DNA of 64,000 nt from Chalciporus piperatus. Taxonomy: Eukaryota > Basidiomycota > Agaricomycetes > Boletales > Boletaceae. The position numbers were made by a program, and so were the translations under genes. The stretch is taken from NCBI GenBank assembly GCA_038093975.1, contig JBBPTG010000007.1:62001-126000 (forward strand). The letters run 5' to 3'. Numbering within the stretch: position 1 is the stretch's first letter; each line of letters starts with the position of its first letter. Positions 31,606 through 42,117 of this stretch are shown piece after piece. The notes under the pieces were generated by a model. It saw only the letters and a list, made by a program, of their open reading frames with translations, did no database searches and was not told where the DNA came from.

Positions 31606-34600
31606 ATGTCCTCCTCGTCGTCCTCAACATCCACCTCACTCTCACCCCGCGTTTCCCCTACCCTTACCCCGCTAGCCCACTTGGCCGCATTGTATCATCA
31701 GTCCATTCTAGACCGGCTCAAAATTGGCTTCAAGGTCAGTTTGCCAATCTATGTCCTACCTCTCTTCTCACCAATATATCCTTGCAGGATCAACATTGTG
31801 CAACTAGCATTACCGTTTCCTAATCTCCATTCCTCGTTCAATTTTGTTTTCTGTTTTCAACCTTTCGGAAGAAAAGTCGTCCGCCGTCTTTGCTATTCAA
31901 GATGAACATTGCTGAAAACATTAATACTTCCGCCGATAATCGTACCTTCGATGGCAGAAAGCAGAGTCCACCTGCTTTCCTCGACCTTGCAGACTCGGTA
32001 TGTCTCTCATACTAACAGTATCTGTGGCTAAATTAGAATGACACGACAATAGGCTGCGAGGCTAGGTACCAACATGCCTGACATTTCAGCTGTGAGCAAT
32101 ATTCTTTTGACGTCTGCACGTCTTCTGACCGAGCTTTCTGACTAAAAGCGCGTCGAGTTAAAGCGTTTGGAACACGAACGCCAGCGTGCAATTCAGCGGA
32201 AGGTGTTTGAGGATCAGATGCGGGTTTTGGAGCAGAAGCAAGCGCAGGAGCTTCTCAGTATCCCCTACGACTCGGTTGGTTTGGCCGTTTCCGCTCCGAC
32301 TACCCCACCGCGCGTGAACGCTGTCCTGCACGGAGACAACTTCATCAAGTCGGCTCTTTCTCACTCGTCTGTCGACGCTGATGTTCTCTCGAAAGCGGTC
32401 GGTTTTGCTGTGGCTGACAAGCGCAAGTCGGTTACTTATGCTCCTTCCGTCGATCGTTCCCCCGAGCTTGGATCCAACCATGGGATAAACGGTCAGTACA
32501 ACCGTGCCGGTGCCAAGAGCATGCCAGCGAGCCGTCGCACTTCTACAAGTAGCCACGACGAGGAATTGGTGGAGCACTTCCGTGGAATGGTTCTCTCCGC
32601 GGAGCGACCTAACCGGGGTAGTCCAAGCCCAGGTGCAGTTGCGCAATCCATCTTGTCCAGAGGGCGATACACCGAGGACGATCACGCACGTGCCAGTCAG
32701 CGGTACAATGTTGGGATGATGCTTGACGAGCAGTTGGATCAAGAGATGCATAGTGAGCCTCGGCGAATTTTTTCCTTTTTGCACCTGCTCATTTAGTACA
32801 GACGCGATGAGGCACCTTCCAACATCGGACGACGACAAGTTTGCATCCTATGCAAGCAAGGTATGCATTTCGCCCTGTCACTTGGCCCTTTTTTTCATGC
32901 TCATGCCACCAGATCTCAACGTCTTCTGCTGCCTTGGACCTGGCGCATCGGTCGCAGACCTCCCCGCGAAGCTCGTTTGCAGCTCGTGGCGAGAAGTCAT
33001 CCGAATGGCCCCAGTTTGCCAACCCACGTGTCCCAGAAGGCTTGAGCTCCAGAAGTGAACGCCGCACAGTGACCAACCCTACACTCACGTTGACATCCTC
33101 TCCAATGGATTTGAGTGGCAAGCTCACTGGTGGTGTATCCGGGGGAGTGTCGACACCCCTTGGTGGGCAACACTCTCAGATGAGCTTCGGTTCGTCTGGA
33201 GCTCCATCTTCTCGCCGGGGTTCACCCTTGGGCATTGATGGTCTCAACACCACGACGCGTTCGGTTCCCGCGACCCCTCTGTCCATGACCAACGGCAGTT
33301 CCAATCATTTGCTGCAAACGCCAGGGACGCCTCTAACGCCAGACACTCAAAACCTGAGCGGCCGTCTGTCCTCACAGGGAAGCCATCACTTTGATGATGC
33401 TAATGCAACCGACATCCAACCCTCGTTGTCTCGTCTACCCTCAGGTCAATTTGACAACTCATTTGAGGTATTCATATTTGGTATTGCTATTTTAGGTTTG
33501 CTCATAATTGCTGAAGCAGTATGGCGTTGACTCCGTCTATGGTTTAACCGGTCAATTGGACAATTCTCGCTACAACTCATATGGCTTTGATTCTAACGGA
33601 CGCAATGGCCCTATTGTCAATGGTACGAGCGGGTCGACTGCGCTTTACCATCATAGCGGGTCTCGCTATGGTCTTGGTCTTGTCCGCGGTGGCGCACCGG
33701 ACGGCAAGATGAACGGTTTGCATGGACCGAAGCACAAGCGCGGGGATATGGATCGTAAGCCTTTGTAATTTGCTCTTGGCCTGGACAAGCTCAGATGGGT
33801 ATTTGATTTAGTTAATCGGTTCGCCGGCACTCGCCTTGAGGATCTTCAAGGAGAGATTCCTGCTTTGTGCAAGGACCAGCATGGCTGCCGGTACCTTCAG
33901 AAGAAGCTGGAAGAGGGCGTTCCAGAGCATCGCGATATGATCTTCCGTGAGACTTTTGGCCATTTTGCCGATTTGATGACAGGTACGTCACTAAGTTCTC
34001 CCTGGAATGTAGCGTACTCACCCTTGAAACCAGATCCATTTGGCAACTATCTATGCCAAAAGCTGCTGGAATACTCCACTGACGAGCAGCGAAATGTCAT
34101 TTGCGAATCTGTTGCGCAGGATTTGGTCAATATTTCGCTCAATATGCATGGTACTCGTGCTGTACAAAAAATGATCGACTTCTTGTCCACTAGACGACAG
34201 GCAAGTCTGATTTCCGTTTCCGTTTCCTCTTCTACACTTACGGGTGAATTTAGACTGATCAGAGATACAATGTTCAGATTCACTCCATTATTGTCGCGCT
34301 CAGCCTTCATGTTGTAGTGCTTATCAAGGACCTCAACGGCAACCATGTTATCCAGAAATGTCTCAACAAGCTTGCACCCGAAGACAACCAGGTAGGACTC
34401 GCGCATTCCTGTGGCCATTACACCTGCTCAAACTCACTTTGTCACAGTTTATCTATAATGCTGTTGCCGCTAATTGCGTTGAAGTTGCAACTCACCGCCA
34501 CGGATGTTGTGTATTACAACGATGCATAGACCACGCGTCCGATCACCAGCGTATTCAGCTCGTGAATGAAATCACTTACAACGCCCTCACACTGGTCCAG

Positions 34601-35536
34601 GATCCATACGGCAACTACGTGAGTGGCGTGATGAGTTCCCTAGGATGCCTGACTGATGATTACCCTAGGTTGTGCAATACATCTTGGACCTGAACGATAA
34701 CCGCTTCAGTGATGCTGTCATCCGCCAATTCACTGGGAATATATGCGCCCTGTCGGTCCAGAAGTTTAGCTCTAACGTAATCGAGAAAGTTCGTTGCCCT
34801 GGTTGTTGCACCCCATTTCTTTGGCTGACGATATCACCCAGTGCGTTCGCGTGGCTGAGCATAGCACTAGAAAAATAATGATCGAAGAAATGCTAAATCG
34901 TTCTCGTCTGGAAAAGTTGCTGCGCGACTCGTATGGCAACTACTGTGTTCAGGTTAATTTTTTCTCTCTTGTTCGCTCGATCTCGCTAAAAACATTTAGA
35001 CTGCGTTGGACTATGCGGAGCCTACTCAACGTGCTCTTCTTGTCGAGGGAATTCGACCAGTACTCCCCTTGATCCGCAATACTCCTTACGGCAAACGCAT
35101 CCAAAACAAACTCCAGCGCGAGCAAGTGGACAATTACAGCGGAGGATACCATGGTCATCAAGTGGTCAACATGAACCTCAACACTCAGACCCTTGGTTTG
35201 GCTCATCCCGCTGCTGCTGGGCGGCACATTCCCCAAAACATTCACCCTAGCAGTCCCATGGCGGAGATCTATGGATCGCAGGCAGGCCTTTACGGGATTC
35301 AAGGGCAGGGTTCCTATGGTTCTCCCCTTGCTCCTCAACTCCATGGTCTCCAAGCGCGCACCATCGACGGTTACGTCCTGCAGAACAATTCCCCTCATAA
35401 TGTCAGCTTGACACCCCCTCATACCCACGCTGGCGGCTATTCTAGTGTCTCGGCGTACGGGAACGTGGGCTTTGGCAACGTCGGTCTCGCCGGATCATTG
35501 AGTGACCCCTACCAAAGTTACGGATATGGGATGTAG
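31606..35536 (+). CDS. Pumilio-family RNA-binding protein (Puf4-like)
   Basis: 1,045 aa from 14 exons (31606-31734, 31872-31997, 32053-32091, 32149-32752, 32802-32860, 32913-33467, 33520-33754, 33812-33982, 34034-34200, 34278-34391, 34448-34618, 34669-34788, 34842-34952, 35000-35536), all in phase; the intron at 34201-34277 has a GC donor. The N-terminal two thirds are disordered, Ser/Thr/Pro-rich. The C-terminal third has eight Puf repeats whose RNA-reading helices are visible: GCRYLQ, GNYLCQ, GTRAVQ, GNHVIQ, GCCVLQ, GNYVVQ, SSNVIE, GNYCVQ, then a capping PYGKRIQNKLQRE. THRHGCCVLQRCIDHA and LVQDPYGNYVVQYILDL are typical of Puf4-like proteins. It binds UGUA-containing 3' UTRs and controls mRNA decay and translation in the cytosol. 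The first exon is less certain than the rest. Confidence 0.94.
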
Positions 35537-36106
35537 ATGCTCCCAGGTGATCCACCACGTCATTCCGGTGCCGTTTCAACTTCCTATGCGCTCGTTAATT
35601 CCCTTTTTCTATGTATATGCTACCCCGCTTGTGTTCGACGCCCCGATACCTCCTGCATGTTGCTTGGGTCAGTCGCATCTTCCCGGAGTCCATTCCACCT
35701 ATGGGCATCGGCTGGCTCTGATCATACCACCTCGCGCACTTGTATTTTGGTCCGGCATACACCATCCCAACCCCATAGCTATTAGTTTTTGCTTTCTAAA
35801 TGCTTCTTTGTCTTGCCCTTTACATTCCTCTATTCCTCTATCTGCCGCATTTGTACAGCCCTAATCTTCCACTCATCTAAAGCAATGTCTGTTTAATGGC
35901 GAACATGCCGCAGCACTAACTTCTGTACTTATTGTGCAAATCTACTTGTCGTTGCTTTTCGGATTTATGATGTATTCACTTCGGTAGAGATATCATATGT
36001 TGGAGGTTGCCTGCACTGAGGTCTTGGTGACAATGGTGGGGACTGGCGTGGCAGCAATGGTGCAAAGGAAATGATTGCGCGTCGGATTTAAAAAAAAATG
36101 ACCAGT
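35537..36106. other. PUF 3' flank
   Basis: Pyrimidine-rich 3' UTR-like DNA after the PUF stop, then an A tract (36091-36098) next to the tRNA gene, where an oligo-T terminator for the minus-strand tRNA would lie. No gene. Confidence 0.5.
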
Positions 36107-36190
36107 AGCCCACCGCGAGGGTCGAACTCGCAGCCTTCAGATCGCCTGTGCCTAAGAGTCTGACGCTCTATCCGATTGAGCTAGGCGGGC
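36107..36190 (-). tRNA. tRNA-Lys (CTT anticodon) with a 10-nt intron
   Basis: Read on the minus strand it starts GCCCGCCTAGCTCAATCGG and folds as a cloverleaf: acceptor GCCCGCC/GGTGGGC (one G-T pair), D arm GCTC/GAGC, anticodon stem TCAGA/TCTGA, T arm GCGAG-TTCGACC-CTCGC. The anticodon loop is CTCTTA-A, giving CTT, interrupted after position 37 by a 10-nt intron (GGCACAGGCG). A-box and B-box (GGTTCGAnnC-like, here AGTTCGACC) promoters are intact. The run of A on the plus strand at 36091-36098 is the oligo-T terminator. Confidence 0.95.
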
Positions 36191-36528
36191 GATAACGAAC
36201 ACACATCAAAGCCATCCAATTCAATCAGATAAGACAAAACCCTCAAATCATTTTACCCAGGTAAATTCCTGGCCCCTTCGGGGTCAGGTTTTGCAAACCA
36301 ATAATTGTGGCTGTGTGGTTGGACTTCCTGTTTCGGTGACGGTGCTGAAGCGGAGTGGTAGATGGGGGCATATGAAAGGGTACCTTAAATGTAAAATGGC
36401 GTATACCGCCGTCTGTGTCTGTCAGACAGCTGCGTGGGGCCAGGAACGCCCGGAGGGCCTTGCTATGTATCAATCGATCCACTGGTTTGGGCGATACCGC
36501 TCTCTTCCAAGAGGAAGAAAAAACATAT

Positions 36529-36580
36529 AGCCCACCGCGAGGGTCGAACTCGCAGCCTTCAGATCGCCTAGTCTAAGAGC
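36529..36580 (-). pseudogene. Partial tRNA-Lys copy (3' half)
   Basis: From the discriminator base through the T arm, variable loop and anticodon stem, about 40 nt are identical to the tRNA-Lys gene 340 bp away. Similarity continues weakly into the intron and anticodon loop (ATCGCCT, then CTAAGAG) and then ends. The D arm and acceptor 5' strand are missing, so it cannot fold. It includes intron bases, so it was copied from DNA or from unspliced precursor. Confidence 0.85.
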
Positions 36581-37744
36581 TACACCGTAAAACGGCCGAG
36601 ACCGCGCACTGGGGTTGTGCGAAACATATTTTCGTGAGATCCCACGGACATTCACGGAATATCTGCCATAGGTCGTAATGACAATTTACGAAAATATCAG
36701 GACCTTCTCAGGGCAGATCTCAGCTGAAGCTCTAGTGTCGATATCGCATCAATATCGTACAGACATACAACGGACATCGTGAATTGGTACTGAATTGGTA
36801 CCGCGAAGCCGAAATGTGATTTTTTCTAAGTCTCAAATTACTAAACAAAGTAAAGCTAAGTACTAAGTATGTACTCGTGTTTGTTTATACCTTGTCAAGT
36901 CTCTTCTTCGTTCCACTTCGACATCCCGCCCCAACACTCCTCAACGAACACTGAAGGAATTGCAAGAGATTCGAGCTTCCAAGCAGCAGATCCCGTGGTA
37001 TGTTTATTCGTTTACCATTTCCATACTGACAGATTTTTTTCGTTCGACATTTCAGGTGCCTCCACCCACGACCATGACCAACCAGCGCTGTCTCTTGGAC
37101 TCTCGTCCTCCATCACTTCCTCGTATACCTGGCTCATCTGCAGCTGCATCCCACACCACCCCCACTCCGTTCCCGCAACCACAAACCCGATAATCCCGCA
37201 TCCTCGTCCCTCTGGACCCTAGTGGTATGCCGTGGATAGCTACCAGTACTTAGAACCCTTGTACATACCTTTGATTGGCATGCAATTCAACTATCTTTTA
37301 CTACATCTCATTCCGAGTCCCAATTGCCTTGCTCGAGAGAATGTGTAACCTCGTCGCCCGAGGTATGAGATAGTAGTCGAACAAAATTTCAACAATATCA
37401 TGCTGATGCTTTGCTGGAGAGCTCATTACAATATCAGTGACAGATATCTGTATGATATATGCACTCGATGACCGAGTGCTATCACGCAGAAGTTGTCAGT
37501 GCCATAAGCTCACGATATCGGGGTTATATCATTCAAAAAAAATATCGTAATGATATCGCGGTCGTCACACCGTGTAGGCGGGCAGTGTCAGGTCTTCGAC
37601 TTTGCCGGGTGAATTCCCACCACCTTCTAATAAAAACCGGATCAAACAAATATAGGGTGCGCAACAACGTTTCCCTACAAGTCATAAGACCCGGTCTCTC
37701 ATTCAAACACCTCACTCTTTTCTTTCTCTTGCCACCATCCAGCC
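36581..37744. other. AT-rich intergenic DNA with many small dyads
   Basis: No gene. The stretch holds inverted copies of ATATTTTCGT/ACGAAAATAT (near 36628 and 36690), a tandem GAATTGGTAC repeat near 36780-36802, and a cluster of GATATC-centred palindromes from 37380 to 37560, including ACAGATATCTGT (37440-37451) and a GCACTCG-ATGAC-CGAGTGC hairpin (37460-37478). This looks like remnants of small non-autonomous elements or a regulatory region for the GH72 gene that follows. Confidence 0.4.
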
Positions 37745-39696
37745 ATGCGTGTCCCCTCGCGCATTGCAACTGCCCTCGCCGTTGCGGGCTCAATTTTCAA
37801 CGGCGTGCACGCTATCCAGTCCGTCACTCGGTCTGGCAAATACCTCTACACCGCCGACGGAAACAGATTCTATATCAAAGGCGCAGCATACCAGGAGCAA
37901 GGTGGGTTCCTCATAGGTCAGAACCACAACATCACATCGAGCCTTCACCGTAGGTCAGGTCATCGCGGACCCGAACAACCCCTTCCTTGAGCCTTCCACC
38001 TACATCGATCCCTTGTCAAACGGGACCGCTTGCCAGCGTGATTTGCCCTACCTCCAACAACTTGGCGTCAACACCATCCGTGCATACAGCGTCAACTCTG
38101 CCCTGAACCACGATGCGTGCATGCAGTTGTTCAGCGGTGCCGGTATTTACACAATGTGAGTCGTTGGTGTATCACATCTCCGGCGATCCCTGACCGTGGC
38201 ACAGCATCGATTTGTCTCTGCCTGTCAATGGTTCTATCAACCGGGATTCTCCATCGTGGACGACAGGCATTTTAGACCAATATATAGAGACTGTCCAGGC
38301 CTTCTCGAAGTACGACAACGTCCTGGCTTACAATGTCGGAAATGAAGTCGTCATTGCGGCCAATGGGACCGCTGCAGCCACTTTTGTCAAAGCCGCTGCC
38401 CGTGATGTGAAGGCATATCTGTGAGTATTGATGAATTCTCACCAAAAAGGTTTCTAAGTTACTCGCCCAACAGCAAATCCATCAAGTCCTCCGCGCTTGT
38501 TGGGTATGCCGCAATAGACGGTGATCCTACGTGGATCTATCCTTTGGCTGAATACCTCTCCTGCGATGCTTCGGGCTCTAACTCTGCTACCAACGCCATC
38601 GATCTTTACGGGCTGAATAACTAGTACGTATAACCACCAAAACGCGTACTTCCTCTCTGATGCAATGGGTATGCATATAGTGCGTGGTGTGGCGATTCAA
38701 CCTTCCAGGCGTCATACGCTGCAGTAGAAACTCTCTACTCTTCTTATAATGTTGCTGCCTACTTTAGCGAGTTTGGTTGCATCACAGCAGGGACGCCACG
38801 CCCGTGGACCGAGGTTAGCGCACTCCTGAGCTCTCAGATGTCCCCTGTCTGGTCGGGTGGTATCGCTTTCTCCTACTTCCCTGCCGCGAGCGCACAGGGC
38901 CAGTTTGGCATGGTTACAATTTCTCCCGATGGAAGCACAGTCACTGTCAGTCAAGATTTTGATAACCTCAAGGCTCAGTATGGGTCGGCAAAACCCCCCA
39001 ACTCACCAGCTCAAGGCTCGGCAACAGCGAGCTATCCAGCCTGCCCTCCGCAGAGCTCTTCCATGCTTGCTTCGACCACATTGCCACCCACTCCTAACTT
39101 TGCTGCTTGCAACTGCTTGGAAAACAACCTGAGCTGTCAATTCACTCCTACTACCTCGAATTACAGCGCAATTCTGGGAGAATTGCTCAACTACGGTTGC
39201 ACCGCGCTTGGACAGGTTGGCGGCACTTGTAATCCCATAGCAGCCAACGGTAATACGGGAGTGTACGGTGCTGTGTCTGCATGCGACCCAAGTGAGTGTG
39301 GATTTTTTCCGACAAGGCTGATTTTGCTGATGTGCGTCTCTTGTAGCTGTCATGTTGTCTTGGGTCATGAGCCAGTACTATCACGACAACAACAACAACC
39401 CTCAGGCCTGCAGCTTCGGCGGAAATGGAACCGTCAACTCTGCAGCACCTTCCGCCACCAGCGCAGCCAATGCGGCAGCCTCGTCCTGCTTGGCCAGCGC
39501 AACCGGTGCATCGGTCCCCACCCTTCCAGCCAGTGGTTCCACCGGTTCTGGTGGAGGAGGATCTAGCCCTGGCTCTAGCCCTAGCACTACTCCTGGTACC
39601 CATTCCGGTGCCTCCGCCCTTGATGCCAGTGCCCTCGTCGGTCTTGTTGCACTGGTGGTGACTGGGGCAGTCAGTGGTTTGTGGACCCTCGTTTGA
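37745..39696 (+). CDS. GPI-anchored beta-1,3-glucanosyltransferase (GH72, Gas family)
   Basis: 561 aa from exons 37745-37901, 37954-38155, 38205-38420, 38474-38623, 38681-39291 and 39347-39696. A signal peptide (MRVPSRIATALAVAGSIF) comes first, then the GH72 start ATRSGKYLYTADGNRF-like block. The acid/base Glu lies in AYNVGNEVV (about residue 166) and the nucleophile Glu in YFSEFGC (about 272); GVNTIRAYSV and YGLNNYAWCG are also typical. A Cys-rich X8/CBM43 module follows (CNCLENNLSCQF, LNYGCTALGQVGG), then a Ser/Gly-rich spacer and a hydrophobic GPI-signal tail (ALVGLVALVVTGAVSG). It elongates beta-1,3-glucan chains in the cell wall. All features point to the Gas1/Gas2 type with X8 and an active site. 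Confidence 0.96.
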
Positions 39697-39891
39697 GTCT
39701 GAACGTATTTTGGATATGGGGGATAATGGATAATGGACCTTTACTATTGATTTGCACTTGACTTTCTTGGGTAGTTTGCATGTACACTACAGTACGAGAC
39801 ACTAATCCGCAGAACTTTGTCAGTGCGGGTTGAGGCGGCCCGGCGGAGATCAATATGTTGAGCTAGAAAAACATCCACATACTACGCCACA

Positions 39892-41819
39892 ATGCCCATG
39901 AGTTCTACCACCACCGCCGTGAACAAGTGGGTTGTCGCCGACGACGAAGGCTTCGACACAACCATGGGTCCTCTCACCACCCGTGAACTCGGCAATGGCT
40001 CAGGCGACACCAAACTCGATGATAGTGGTGCAAATGGGGATGCGATTCACATCTTCAAAGGGAGTGAAGATATGCTTCGGGCCAACACTGGAGATCCTGG
40101 TCGTGACGAACAAGTCAAGGTGCTTAGGTCCCATCCTCTCGTTTTCGTTGTTTAGTTCCCTCCTGCGCTGCTCGTGTCTATCCGTCCTCGCGTCCTATTC
40201 ATGTTCCACCTTGGGCGCCACACCGCTTGACGTCGTGCTCTGGGCCTACACTGGTGTTTGGACTTGCGGAACTGCCCCAACTTTCTCGAGATCATCTTCC
40301 GGAGATGCGACGGACTGGCCCCTCGTCTGCTTACTTGCCTGGATCCCCCCAATTGCGCTTTTCGGTTAATTTGGTCCTCGCTTTATTCTCGTTGTCGCTT
40401 CCCCCTCCTTTGTCTGTTGCCTTGGTATTAAACCGCCGCTCAGCCGAACAAAATTTATATTGGTGGCCTCCCCGAACATACTCGTCAGGACGACCTACAG
40501 AGTTGTTTTGGAAAAATAGGCAAAATCGTCAGCACCGAACTCAAGTGAGTGCGTTTCTCACCCGACACAGAATCGCTCGCTAACTGTCATCTTGTCGATC
40601 ATATCGTAGAGTTGGATTTGGGTTCGTGGTATGTCACATTCTGAATCGTTGATGCGTCTCAAAGTGCTCATGCGGGCGTTTGGTAGGAATTCGATACTAA
40701 GGAGGCCGCAGAGGAAAGCGTCGCAAAGTACCATGAGGGGTATTTTATGGGAAACAAAGTCCGAGTTGAACTGTCTCATAGCCGAGGACGACCAAAGCGG
40801 TCCGATGCCCCTGGTGCTTGCTTCAGGTGCGGCGAAAGCGGTCACTGGGCAAGGTGAGCCTGTCCTTACTCTAGCATTCCACACAGTGATTCAGGTACAT
40901 AATATGGTAGGGAATGTCCTCGCTTTACCAGTCACTCGTAAGTGAAGGATCCCCCTCATTTGTCGTCATAAGAGCTCATTCTGCTTCAGAAGTCGTGCCA
41001 GTGGTCCGTATGAGCCAAGTCAACACGATCGCACACATTTTAATCGGGATTATCCGCCCGCGAGGGATGGTCGGATGCATGACTATCCTCCACCGCAGCC
41101 TCCTGGACGAGAGCACCGGCGTGCATTTGCGACTCTGCGTGATCATCGTGACCGACCGCCAATGCCTTTACCTCCTCCACGTCGTGACTACGATGATCAT
41201 CGCATGCGAAGTGCTCCCCAACCTCCCCCTGCGGCTCGTTTCGACCGATCGGACCAGGCACCTGATATGGACTGTCCTCTCAGGGGACAGCCCCCTTCGC
41301 CGCCGACACATCGTGAATCATACGATCGGTATGACAGGCGGCCTCCTCCCATGGGCGACGAAAGGCTTCCGCCGTTCTCACTGAATGCTGGAAGAGCGCG
41401 AACTCCGCCAGGTATTCCGCCGCCATCTCGGGGAGACGACTATGATAGGCCACCGCGGTAGGACCATGTGTTACGTCTGAAACACAACTCGGTCGCTCAT
41501 GGCTGGTCTCCACAGGAATTATGGTCCACCGCAGCAAGGACGCAGACGTCCAACCACTCCTCCTTATCATTCTAACAACCCGAATGGATCTCAATATCGG
41601 TAGGTTTATTGCTTGGTTACACTTGATCACCAACTCAAGCAATACGATACACTTTTCAGACGTCGCTCACTGAGTCCACCGCCAAGATATGACTCGATAC
41701 ATGGTGAACCATTGCATTTTGAAGGTGTTAGGCACGCTGGCCCTCCGCGAAATGGTGCACGAGTAAGAGACTACCATCACAATGATCGAGCTGGGGATCT
41801 CGGCCATAGGAGGCCCTGA
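39892..41819 (+). CDS. RRM plus CCHC zinc-knuckle RNA-binding protein
   Basis: 480 aa in a nine-exon model (39892-40099, 40156-40364, 40444-40544, 40610-40628, 40687-40853, 40911-40937, 40990-41457, 41516-41599, 41660-41819), in phase throughout. Exons of 19 and 27 nt are required to complete known motifs. The RRM spans NKIYIGGLPEHTRQDDLQ (RNP2), KVGFGFVEFD (RNP1, built from three exons) and GNKVRVELSH. A zinc knuckle follows at once, CFRCGESGHWARECPRF, completed by the 27-nt exon. The rest is Pro/Arg/Asp/Tyr-rich (PPPRRDYDDHR and similar), as in SR-type splicing proteins. The acidic N-terminal 138 residues are less certain; the gene may begin at a later ATG (40308). Likely a nuclear pre-mRNA binding factor similar to SRSF7-like proteins. 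Confidence 0.85.
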
Positions 41820-42117
41820 CGAGCGTGACCTGGTAAATTTCGTCGCATCTGTCTAGATCTATGTCATGTTACATCTTGTTCTTGCTTGTTGTGATGCTTG
41901 CTGTTTCATCATGTTTCATTCTGATCTGTATTTATTATGTCCTATAGCAATCGAGTACTGAGCGCTTGAGCTCTCTTCATGTGTGGAATAGTGTAATGTT
42001 CAACGTCAAATTCGTGCACACCTTTTCCCTACTGTTGCTTCCAGAGTTGACTACACACAGGCTGTGCTCTACGTCACTGATCCTCCCGTAAAACGATTGA
42101 GCCTTAGTGTGTATCGA

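Noticed and set aside
40120..40155. 36-bp intron at the third GT in the RRM gene
   Set aside because: Too short for the introns in this window and leads to an early stop; the donor at 40100 keeps the frame open.
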